A stretch of DNA of 64,000 nt, taken from the NCBI GenBank assembly GCA_027886175.1, contig JAJNNQ010000130.1:13905501-13969500 (forward strand). Direction: 5' to 3'. Positions 55,086-64,000 of this stretch are shown piece by piece. The position numbers and the translations under genes were made by a program. The DNA is from Phylloscopus collybita. Its lineage: Eukaryota; Chordata; Aves; Passeriformes; Phylloscopidae. How positions within the stretch are numbered: position 1 is the first letter of the stretch; each line of letters starts with the position of its first letter. The notes beneath the pieces are model-generated. The model searched no databases and was not told where the DNA came from. It saw nothing but the letters and a program-made list of their open reading frames with translations.

Positions 55086-58000
55086 CTGGGGAAAAAAAGG
55101 AAAGAAGAAAAAGAAGAAAATCATCACAGGTGTTATTTTTTTTCTCATCAAATGGAAGATTCTGGTTGTACTGCGAGGCTTCAGCAGGAAGTTAAAAAAC
55201 AAGCAACTTGGCAAATTTCAGTGTCTGTCCTGCATTAGTTTACCTGTTTCAATACACTGGATTTTTAATTCAAGTTATTCTCTACTCAGTTTTTTTTAAG
55301 TCTGTGTAGGGAAAAAGAGTCTTCAGGTTTTCAGGATCTTCTGTGTTACTGGTCTGTTTGCAGCAATCCAAGTTTCTGGGCTACAAGCTGCTATCTAGGT
55401 CTTTGGGAGCAAGCCCCAGGATTCACATATTTACTAATTTTTAAATGTAGTAACATCTGGGTATGTTATCATATATTAATCATATTAATCATATAATCAT
55501 ATAATCATATTAATCCAATGAACTCTTTTAGGCAGAGCTAAAATAGAGAAGCTGTTAATACATGTGCATTATAATTATTTTTAAAAAGATATCAACAGCA
55601 GCATAAAGATTTTTTATGTTTTAATTAAAGATATTAATTTTTCCACAGAAACTGCAGTTACATACATTTATGGTAGGAAACAATTATGTTTCTTTTTTCT
55701 CTTAAAACGTTTTTCTTCCCAATGAAAAGCTTCTTTTACAATATAACAGTAATTATAGCTGTCCACCTCATTTGTTAATATCATTGACTCAGCAACTGTT
55801 AAGGGTGGAAATTCACATCAGTGCAACTTCCCAGTCCCCTTAAATTAAAGCTACCTCAGTCGGTTAGTATTTCTGTGATGTGCTGCAGTTGAATTTATTT
55901 TTAAAGAACACAATGGCATAATCAAAATGAAAAACTAGAGGTGAAATCTGCCTTTAAACCTACCCCACAACCCAGTAGTTCATTGTTGGTGGTGGTTTCT
56001 TCTGGTCAGTCCAGTTTTCAGGAGAGCACTCAAACAGAAGTCCATGTTCTCTTACCAGACCTGGGTCCTCAGCTGCCTTACTAAATTCAGAAATCCCACT
56101 GCCTGCCTTTTTCTTTTTCTGTAAAACAACTGGTGAAATGTTAGTAGAGAGTGATATTTTGACACAAACACAAGCAAATACAACATGATTTGTTCAGGAC
56201 TCCAATGGATGATTCTGCTGTCAAAAAGCCAGGCTTAGAAGATTGCTTACACGATTCTTTTCTCTACAGTTTTGTTACCTTGGCATCAAAAGGCTTTTCC
56301 ATTGTTACACAAGTTGGAATTAGACACATGCTCCCATTTTTGACTTCTCTCCTTCTAGCTAAACACTGTTTTTCTAGTAAGACATCTGAGTTACTAGAGC
56401 ACTTTTAAGAAGTGTGTTACAACAGTTAAAGCTCTCATCTTTTTTCCTCTGTGTGCCCCCCTAATTAAGAACTGTGATAGTAAGAGTCTATTGAATAAAC
56501 TTGGCCAGGCAGTAATTTCTTTTTGTAAATAAACAGCTGAAACACTTTGCTCAGAGCATTTTCTGACTCTTACTCAGTATGAGGGCATAAAAGCAGAGAA
56601 AATAAAGACATTTTTGTGTTTTCTCCAACTTTTAGAGCTATGTTTTGAGCAGAGCTTTTGTATAAACCTTGCAAAAGTTCCAGTTCATCTCTGGATCTGC
56701 CAGTGAAAAAGTTGTTTCAAAGGTGAAATAAAAGTTTTTTTTAGAAAACAACTGAAGGAACTTCTGTCTGCCATATGCAGATGCAGAAACCAGAGTGTTC
56801 AATCTACCATACAATATTGAAGATGTAGGGGCTGAAGATCTAGAAAACATGGTCAAAACATCATATTCTTAAACCAGGGTTTAAGACTACAAAGCTTATT
56901 TTTGCTCAACTTAAGATTTATTCAAGATTCCTGTACACATTTTAAAAGTTAAACTGTGAATTTTCAGGTCTCCAAAATTGAGGCAAAATTCATTATTGAT
57001 CAGTTTATAGTAACTTTGCATTACTTGCATTATCCTAAACCATAACAATATTTAGCAGATGACAAAGAATACATAGTACAATAGTGCATTTCTCCATTTG
57101 ATTTTTTTGTCATGCACTATGAACAAGGCAAAAGTCTGTTTATTCTTTTACATTCTCCTTGTGCCATAATACAGCCTGGCAATTTCAGCATGAATTGCTG
57201 AAGCCAATATGCAAAAGACTACACCAAATTTCAAGATATCAGTCCATCAGTTATTTCTGATTCTCAGTTTTTCTGGCTTGAACTATAAAATGTCTATTTA
57301 ATGGCCGTGGCCAAGGCCGTAGCCAAACCAATTTGATGCTAAGAAATACTCATTTATTCTCTCTGCTTGCTTTTGGGTTTCTGCATCTTCCACCAGAAAT
57401 GCCCAAAATGCATGGCTCATTGCCAAAGCTCTACTCAGTCAAACCCCAGTGTCACATGACCAATCCACCAAATCAACACTATTTTTAACACAAAAAGTTC
57501 CTAGATTTACAAGGCACAGGGGCCTAGCCAGAAATGACTTCTTCAGTAACATCAAAGAAACATTAGGAAAAACTGTACTGCTATATGCAGGCTTGCCTTC
57601 ATTTAATTTGTACTGTTATTTCCCCTTTTCTCACTTAACTCACTTGAATTGTCACTTATAGGATATAAAAAATACAGCTGACAGTATTCCACTTGGGTTT
57701 GGAGTCTGCAGACATGCAAGTACAGCTGCTCGTCAACCACTGAAATAACCAAGTGAATCTTGAAATACTGACTTGAGAATGTGATTGGACAAAGAGAAAT
57801 CCAGATTTCCATACCTCTTTCCTCATGGACTGCTGGAAAATGGAACGAATTGAAAGGCAGCACTGGTAGAAATTCTCAATTAACTGTGGGTGGATGGAGC
57901 CACCGAGCTGTGCTACTTCTTTGTGAGTTGGAGTAATAAAGATTCCTTGCATTGTCTCCAAAGAAAGATAGTGGAAGAGGGTATTCTCAGGACCAGATGT

Positions 58001-61000
58001 CAACCTTAAAAATATTTGAGAATTCATCTAATTAAAAAAAAAAAAAAACAGCTAAAATAATTCGCAGCTTTTGTTTCTTAAGGCAGAATTGTTTTTCTAA
58101 TTACAGTAGGGTACAAAATGGATACAGGCATTCAAAAGGTTCCTATCTCCACACCAAGGAAATCCTGCTAATTTTGACTGTAATACTCAATTAAAAAACA
58201 CCAACAAATTAAAAAACTGTGATGCTAGTTAGGCACTGCAGTCGTGTTCTCAAAAACTGTCCCCAAAAAAGGAAAGTGAAATAAAATCTTTGTTCATTGT
58301 CCACCTACCCAGAGAGAACAGGGAGGCACAAGGTAAGTACATGTGTGGCCCAGAAACTCACTTGAAATTGCAAGGTCACACGGATGTGGGACAGGTGCAC
58401 AATATTGACAGATTATTCAGCCACAGTTGTCTTTTATTGTATTATTTCAAATTTTTATGTTTAATTAAGCTCTCATTTTAACAGATTCATTTCTGATAAT
58501 CTTTGCATAGCAAAACTTTGGTTGGAATAAAATCATGCAGGGACTTCTGTGACCTGTGTATATTTAAAAAATAACCCAAGCATGGCCTAAGAAGTGAAAT
58601 ACACAATAAAAAATAATTTCTTACTTGATAGCATTAAGAAGTTCTGTATCTTTCTCTGAAGGGTTCTTTCTAAGGTTTCCTGAATGAAATGGGTTGGGCA
58701 GGGTGTGCTTTTTCCTAGTGGCCTGAAAAACAAGCAGATAGATGAAATAACAGCACACAGCTAAAGACGGAACAGAATCCAACCAAACCAACAAAGAAGA
58801 GGACAATGTAGCATGTTTAATAAATCCCAGTTATACCAATTTATATAAATGTATTTCATAGTCTATTTTAGACTAAACTTGGTTAGAAGCAGTCGTACAA
58901 TTGTACAGCAATTAGTTTTGATAGGTTATTTTGGGGATATTCTCCAACTCTGTCTGCTTTTTTTCAACACAGCTGTGCCCCTCCAGCCATGTGAAATCCC
59001 CAAATATTTACAAGCAATGAAAAAATAAAAAGTGTGATGGCTCTGAGGCTGACTCAAAGCTTCCCAAGGCAACAGAAGTATTTTCTACTGAATTCGAGGG
59101 ACTTACTCTTTTGTAGTGTGCTTTTATAAAAGTTACCTGAGCTTGAATGAAGTGCCCTCTGCCCAAGCCCCCCAGCCCCTCACCAATTCTCTGTGCCCGT
59201 GTTCTCTGACCTGCTCCACCACAGGCTGTGCACTTTGCTTCTCCGCGGGCCCTTCGCTGCCCTGCTCCGCTCCCCCGCTGCCCCCTGGGGGGCTCTGCCT
59301 CCGTGTGCTGTGGGAAGTGTCCCCAAAGAGGCTCCTCTTGCTCCCTGGAGTGCTCCCAGGTTTGCAGGAGTTCTGCAGCTTGCTCAGCACTGGCGAGGTG
59401 CTCAGGCTCTCCAGTCTGTCCCGTGCTGCAGGAAGGAACCAGTCAGCACAGGCTAAAGCTGGGATGGAGGGAGAATCCAGCCTCTCCTCTATGCTGGCGT
59501 CTATTCCTTCCAGCTGGAGTATGGTTGCTTTGACCTGGTCTACATAGATACAGTCTGGTCCTGGATTCCCAATAGCTCTGGATGCACAGCCCCCTGCCTC
59601 CAGCAGGACACACAGGACAAAGTGTCTCTGTAAATACAGAGGATGCAAATGTAAAAGACTGCTTACAAACTCATCAGCTGTTTGCTTTAAAGAATGTCCA
59701 CATTTAGAAAACCAAAACCAGACATTTCTGATGTGAGCTGTCTGAAAAGACAAGATTATGAAGGCAGAAACATTTTCAACTGAAGTTTTGAAAAGGCATA
59801 AAAATAATGAGAATTTATATTCAACTTTGCAAGCTTTCTAGATGTATAAATACTTCTACTCCCTGGGAAATTCTATATCCCATGAAACAGCTACAATGTG
59901 AGTATTTTGAAAAACTACACCATGAAATGCATGGAAAGCGTTGATCTAGTGAACAGACAACTCCCAGCAGCGGCAGCGAGCCTCAAAGAACAGGCATGCT
60001 GCAGCATTAACTCACCAAGCCAACTATCAGTAAGAAGTATCTTGCTTCAGGTTCCCTGTATCCTGTCAAACTTGACTCCTCACAGGGCTGGAGGTGATGC
60101 TGCGGGAACACTTCCCGCCAAACCACCAGCTGCCCGATCCTCTGCCCTGCTGCCAGCGGTAACAGGCAGTGGTGCCGGAGGTAGAAACCCACGTCAACCA
60201 GGTCTTCCTTTGGCAAGTGATTCCCAATCAAGTAACCCTGAATTAAACACAGGAAAGGAAGGCTGTTCAGGGAGAAACACAACACCACTGCCATGCAGCA
60301 CTTCAGGGCTCTTTTCATACAGAGATATCCCTGCTCCACAGGCACTGAGATCCTAAGGTTTCTGGCCACAGACTCTTTTTGGTGTACAGGTGTACAACTG
60401 TATGGAGCTTTTGGGCCTCTTCTAAGTAATCAAAACACTAAATATAAACAAATCAACCATCAGCATATATGCAAGTCAGCAAAGGTGAGCTGGGCTTTCG
60501 CAGCTTGCAAAACTGGTGCTCAAATTCTCATTTAGTTCTCTCTCCAAAAACAGTGAGCTTTCACTGGAATTAATATAATTTCCAAGGAAGATCCACAGTA
60601 CAGTGGTTCCAGCACTAAGAGCTTTACAGCTGGAGTGCTGTCATGGTAGATACTGTGCAGTTCCACTTCTCTCATAACACTCCCAGCGCAAATGAGAATT
60701 GCCTGACAAAATCCTTAAAATGCAAATTTTCTTAAAGCAAAGGGTGTTACCTTCCTCTTTATACTGCTGATTACACTGTCTACATTTACCAAAGAGAAAT
60801 AAAGTAACAAATGAGGCCAAAGTGAAAAAAGCTGTCAATACAATTTCTCAAGTCTTAGATTTTAAGACAGACTCAAGATAGAGCATCTGCTATTAAAACT
60901 TTTGTTCATGGGAATGAACAAAAGAGTTCCTATTAGAATATCCTACAGTCTCAGCTGAACTGACTCTTACTACTTTTTTATTGCTCACTCTCTCCATCCT

Positions 61001-62668
61001 TGGATTGCACATCAAGAAGTTCCAGTTTTAAAGAAGTATTTTTGTTCTTGCTGTTCATACAGTACATATAATTTCCTGACACTGATTTTTTTATGTTATG
61101 GTGGTTGAGTTTTAGGTCTGTTACTAGAAATACATGCTTAAATCAATCATACATTCACTTCACATTTATGAGATCCTAAAAGACTAAATCAGATTTCTAG
61201 ATGCATTTTCCTAATCTTTAGGTCTTAATCATTAATACTACCTTGTAAAAGAGACAAGAGCCCAGGATCACATATAATCGTCTCATGTCATAATAATCTT
61301 CAGACTGTTGGGGGCGAAAAAAAAAAATCATTGTATTTTGAATTCAGTGTTTTTATTTTATTTACCAAATGCAAGTGAGCTAATTCTGGTCAATTATAAT
61401 CAATACTTTAATATTTTCATATTTGACCACCTTTTATTATCAGTACAGTAGCTAATACTGAGCAGTTAAGGGAAATACCAACTTTTTAGCTCCATTATTG
61501 AATTTTGTGTTATTACAATGCTCCCTGAAAATTTCAACTCAAAATAACTAGTTTCTATTTAATTGTTATGCGTCATAAACTATTTTTGTTAGGATACACT
61601 CATTCTCCCAGTTAACAGCAAAGTAGCTTTAGCATAACTACTGACACCAGGGGCCCTCCTAGAGTAAAACTTAGAAGTCTAAGCAGCTTTTTCCAGTATT
61701 TGACATTTTACTCAAAATATTCCCATTCATTCATCTTTTAATGCCCAGTGCTCTCCCATTAGCAGCACTGGTTTTAGATAGATATATTGTATTTTAAGTT
61801 AAGTAGGTGGAATCAGTTTCTGTGCAATAAGCTGTAACTTACAAACACTGATTTCTGTAAATAACCATCCAGATTGTTTAGTGCAGGATTCTTTTGAACA
61901 GAATTTTAAAGTAACTGTTCTGGAACTTGAGCTCAAGAGAGCTCTTTCATTACAAAGTAAAGCTGAAATGTCAATATATTTACACCTGGCACCATCTTAA
62001 CAAGCTAAGAGTTACTTAAGTAAATTATATTACTAATACCTTCTCTAACAGTATTAAAACTAAGCAGAATTTGTAACTGCTCACTGTAAACTGAAAAATT
62101 AAACTCTGATCCATAGACGTTTCCAAGTTTGTTCACAAGTGCTTGGGAAGGAGAGTTATTTACACAAACAAGAAATGTAACAACAATCACCTCTGTGGAA
62201 ATTAGTGTTATTGTAGCCATCCCATGGATTTAAATGATATTAAATCACGGATTTTCAGTGACCAATCCTACAGGATTATAATACATTATAATATTCAGCA
62301 CGGAGAGAAATTCAGGATAAACTGCTTTGACACCCACATGATGAAACGAAGTCGGTGGATTTTGCAAATAGTGCTTGTTTACACCACTGAATGTGACACC
62401 AAGGCAAGGAGATACTGTGCAAAGCAAACAAAAATAAAATGTTTACCAGCTCTGCAAAGTCAGCTGCTTCCAGATCACTCAGCGCTGTGTCAATTTCCAT
62501 CTGAAACAGCCAAAGAATATTTTTAACAAAGATTTCCAACACAACGATTTCCAGTAACAGCACATCTCGCTCTGTCCCACTCACCTCAGGTTGGGATTCA
62601 CAAGTACAAAGTGAGTGGATAAAAGTTTGCACCTGTTTTTTATTAGTAACAGCAAATATCAAGAACAC
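54974..62668 (-). CDS. INTU: INTU, inturned planar cell polarity protein (3' part)
   Basis: INTU works with FUZ and WDPCP in the CPLANE complex at the ciliary base, and INTU-FUZ acts as an exchange factor for Rab23 in cilium assembly. Nine exons join in frame to encode the C-terminal 486 residues and stop: 62585-62668, 62447-62500, 61242-61304, 60016-60237, 59137-59627, 58625-58714, 57815-58004, 55964-56118, 54974-55085. Human INTU is 942 residues, so the N-terminal half, with the PDZ domain, lies beyond the right edge. Diagnostic stretches include [61 protein letters not shown] and the ending [17 protein letters not shown]. Known family structure: longin-type domains in the C-terminal half. 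The neighbour is HSPA4L, as in human, but without SLC25A31 between them. Confidence 0.95.
55964..56118 (-). CDS. INTU: INTU exon, 155 nt (penultimate)
   Basis: [12 protein letters not shown] to [15 protein letters not shown] and MNYWVV. The acceptor is TTTTACAG|AAAAAG and the donor GTGGG|GTAGGT, phase 2. Confidence 0.94.
57815..58004 (-). CDS. INTU: INTU exon, 190 nt
   Basis: [20 protein letters not shown], then [18 protein letters not shown] to QQSMRKE. The acceptor is ATTTTTAAG|GTTGAC and the donor GAG|GTATGG. Very close to human. Confidence 0.96.
58625..58714 (-). CDS. INTU: INTU exon, 90 nt
   Basis: [17 protein letters not shown] to ELLNAI. Phase from the previous exon requires the acceptor GGCCACTAG|GAAAAA; the stronger-looking TTTTTCAG lies 8 nt before it and would break the frame. 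The donor is CAA|GTAAGA. Confidence 0.9.
59137..59627 (-). CDS. INTU: INTU exon, 491 nt (largest here)
   Basis: Starts [16 protein letters not shown], then [25 protein letters not shown] and KRSLFGD, then a low-complexity Gly/Gln/Glu linker that diverges from human. The acceptor is TTTACAG|AGACAC and the donor CTCAG|GTAACT, phase 2. Confidence 0.95.
60016..60237 (-). CDS. INTU: INTU exon, 222 nt
   Basis: Seventy-four codons, [16 protein letters not shown] through [17 protein letters not shown] to [10 protein letters not shown]. The acceptor is AATTCAG|GGTTAC and the donor TTG|GTGAGT. Confidence 0.95.
61242..61304 (-). CDS. INTU: INTU exon, 63 nt
   Basis: Twenty-one codons, [20 protein letters not shown] followed by K. 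The acceptor is CCAACAG|TCTGAA after a T-rich tract and the donor AAG|GTAGTA. Matches the human INTU stretch before GYLI. Confidence 0.92.
62447..62500 (-). CDS. INTU: INTU exon, 54 nt
   Basis: Eighteen acidic codons, [18 protein letters not shown]. The acceptor is GTTTCAG|ATGGAA and the donor CTG|GTAAAC. Only 84 bp of intron separates it from the exon before. Confidence 0.88.
62585..62668 (-). CDS. INTU: INTU exon (first in window)
   Basis: Twenty-eight codons, [16 protein letters not shown] then CTCESQPE. The acceptor is ATCTCCAG|GTGTTC and the donor GAG|GTGAGT, phase 0. Confidence 0.9.
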
Positions 62669-64000
62669 CTGGAGATACCAGAATTAAAAATACTTTTTGA
62701 TTGCTAATTGCTGCCTATTTCCCTGCTCTTTGAACTGTACAATTTCTCTGCTGCCGTGCCTGCTGACCCCAGTGTCTGGTATAAAGGAGATTTCACTCTT
62801 ACTTCCCGTGTGCTTCAAAACACAAGGTCTAGAGACAAACCTGGCACACTACTGTATCCAACTGAATTTTGAGAAGAACCTTTTATCCAATGGATTTCAG
62901 TTTTTTGTCTCTATGGAAGTTGCCAAAACTCTCTCACACATGATTTTTGTTCTATTGAAACTACTTTCAGCTTCCTTATTTCTGTTACTGCAAGAGCTGT
63001 TGGTTAAGTCAAGTTTTACTAAGAGAACTTTCCTTGGTCCTAGGCACTGAAACTCATGACATAACTGTGATACTTAATGAAAAGAGCCTAAATCACATAA
63101 TTACAAACTTCTTGGGCTGTGTTAACCGGCTGCCTCTAATTGAAATACAGCCAGTTTTCAAACAGAGAAATGTCAGCAAGCCTGTTGGCACTCCACAACT
63201 AACCAGCCTCTCAGCTTCTCCCCAGTCAAAATTTACATGGCTTTCTGCCTGAAGAACTGACATTTTTAGTTTTATATTCCTTGTAGAATAGAAAGATCTT
63301 CACCAAAACACTAACTGGAAATGTCATCCTCTGCAATACTTTTCTGGCAAATGAGAATGCTCTCAACTCTGGAAAGTGATGTCTGTATTGTAAGTATCAA
63401 TGATGCTGTTTTCTAAAACTCACTATTTTATAAGAAAAAAGCAGCCTGAAAGCTAAACTGGAGATCAAAGCACAACAGAGCCTCTCTACAGAAACTTGGG
63501 AAATAAGAAAAGAGCATGGAAAAACCAATCATAAAAAAGTAAAAACACTACAGTGCAAGATGGAAAGAACTAAATTATCTGTCTGTGACTAAAGATAAAG
63601 AAGAAGATAATTCTCCTTTAGAGGAGAAAGGGGAGAAAGCCACACTAGCAAAGAGAAATCTGTTTGGAAACAATGGCACAGATGGATGCATAACTTGCAA
63701 CATCCCTGACAACTCTTACTGAACCACAGCAAATCTGAAATCATTCTGCAAACCCTGTCAATAGGAAATTGAAAGACTTTAACCCTTCATACCTTTACAC
63801 TCCAAACACCCCCATGAAAATTATCCACTGAGGTATTACTAAACACAAAAACAGAAATGCAAGAGAGTCCTAATTAATGTTATCTTTAAGTAAAGACCTA
63901 TAAATGACAGAATATGCCACTGCAGAAGAGAAGTCATTATGAACATCCAGACTCGAGCCTTTCTCAGAGCCATTCTGAGAAGCCCTTTTCATTTTCCATC
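62669..64000 (-). other. INTU: INTU intron at right edge, no exon recognised
   Basis: Upstream of the first visible INTU exon. I looked for splice-flanked frames on the minus strand and found none I could support, so the next upstream exon probably lies outside the window. Confidence 0.6.

Larger units (their letters stand above)
55086..62584 (-). other. INTU: INTU introns within the exon block
   Basis: Introns run from 84 bp (62501-62584) to about 1.7 kb (56119-57814). They include a TAATCATAT-type AT-rich tandem stretch at 55470-55515 and a two-unit 12-bp repeat (GGCCGTGGCCAA) at 57303-57326. No RNA gene or mobile element recognised. Confidence 0.75.

Noticed and set aside
57303..57326. 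Two GC-rich 12-bp units in an INTU intron, which read as a Gly-rich peptide on the minus strand
   Set aside because: Only two units, no open frame around them and no splice sites.
63034..63252. Plus-strand 72-codon frame near the right edge
   Set aside because: Wrong strand for INTU and no recognisable protein. The interval is best read as INTU intron.
62669..64000. Search for the next upstream INTU exon
   Set aside because: No frame with acceptable acceptor, donor and INTU-like residues was found.

Overview
The window is a bird chromosome segment, most likely from a passerine songbird. It has long AT-rich introns and intergenic DNA, two CpG-island promoters, CR1 LINE fragments in both orientations, a short tRNA-headed SINE with a CR1-type tail (the design of the zebra finch SINE TguSINE1), and solo LTRs of avian-type endogenous retroviruses. 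Gene order matches the vertebrate INTU - HSPA4L - PLK4 block (human 4q28; avian chromosome 4 by synteny, which is inference).

Three protein-coding genes are present, all on the minus strand, so transcription runs from high to low coordinates. (1) PLK4, the centriole-duplication kinase, at 1-6.1 kb: exons 1-6 are firm and a possible exon 7 lies at 132-240. The polo-box half is beyond the left edge. (2) HSPA4L, an HSP110-family chaperone and Hsp70 nucleotide-exchange factor, at 25.4-44.5 kb: complete, 19 coding exons that join without a frame break into 843 codons, plus a possible extra in-frame 48-nt exon. (3) INTU (inturned), a ciliogenesis and planar-polarity effector, at 55.0-62.7 kb: the last nine coding exons, giving the C-terminal 486 residues. 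The 5' half, including the PDZ domain, is beyond the right edge.

Layout: 1-5.7 kb PLK4 exons and introns; 5.2-6.1 kb CpG island with PLK4 promoter elements; 6.1-7.1 kb CR1 LINE (minus); 7.1-20.4 kb intergenic DNA holding a 32-bp tandem repeat, a 325-bp LTR-like element, a 755-bp solo LTR and a 3' CR1 end; 20.4-25.4 kb sequence downstream of the HSPA4L stop, possibly a long 3' UTR; 25.4-44.5 kb HSPA4L; 43.85-44.96 kb HSPA4L CpG island with a heat-shock element; 45-54.2 kb intergenic DNA with an LTR-like element and a second copy of the solo LTR in opposite orientation; 54.25-62.7 kb INTU; 62.7-64 kb INTU intron.

The genes do not form a pathway, although PLK4 and INTU both act at the centriole and cilium base. 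No unknown gene system was found. The most useful observations are the cell-cycle/CRE/NRF1 element set at PLK4, the phased heat-shock element at HSPA4L, a candidate acidic cassette exon in HSPA4L, no recognisable SLC25A31 between HSPA4L and INTU, and two related inverted solo LTRs about 39 kb apart that flank HSPA4L.
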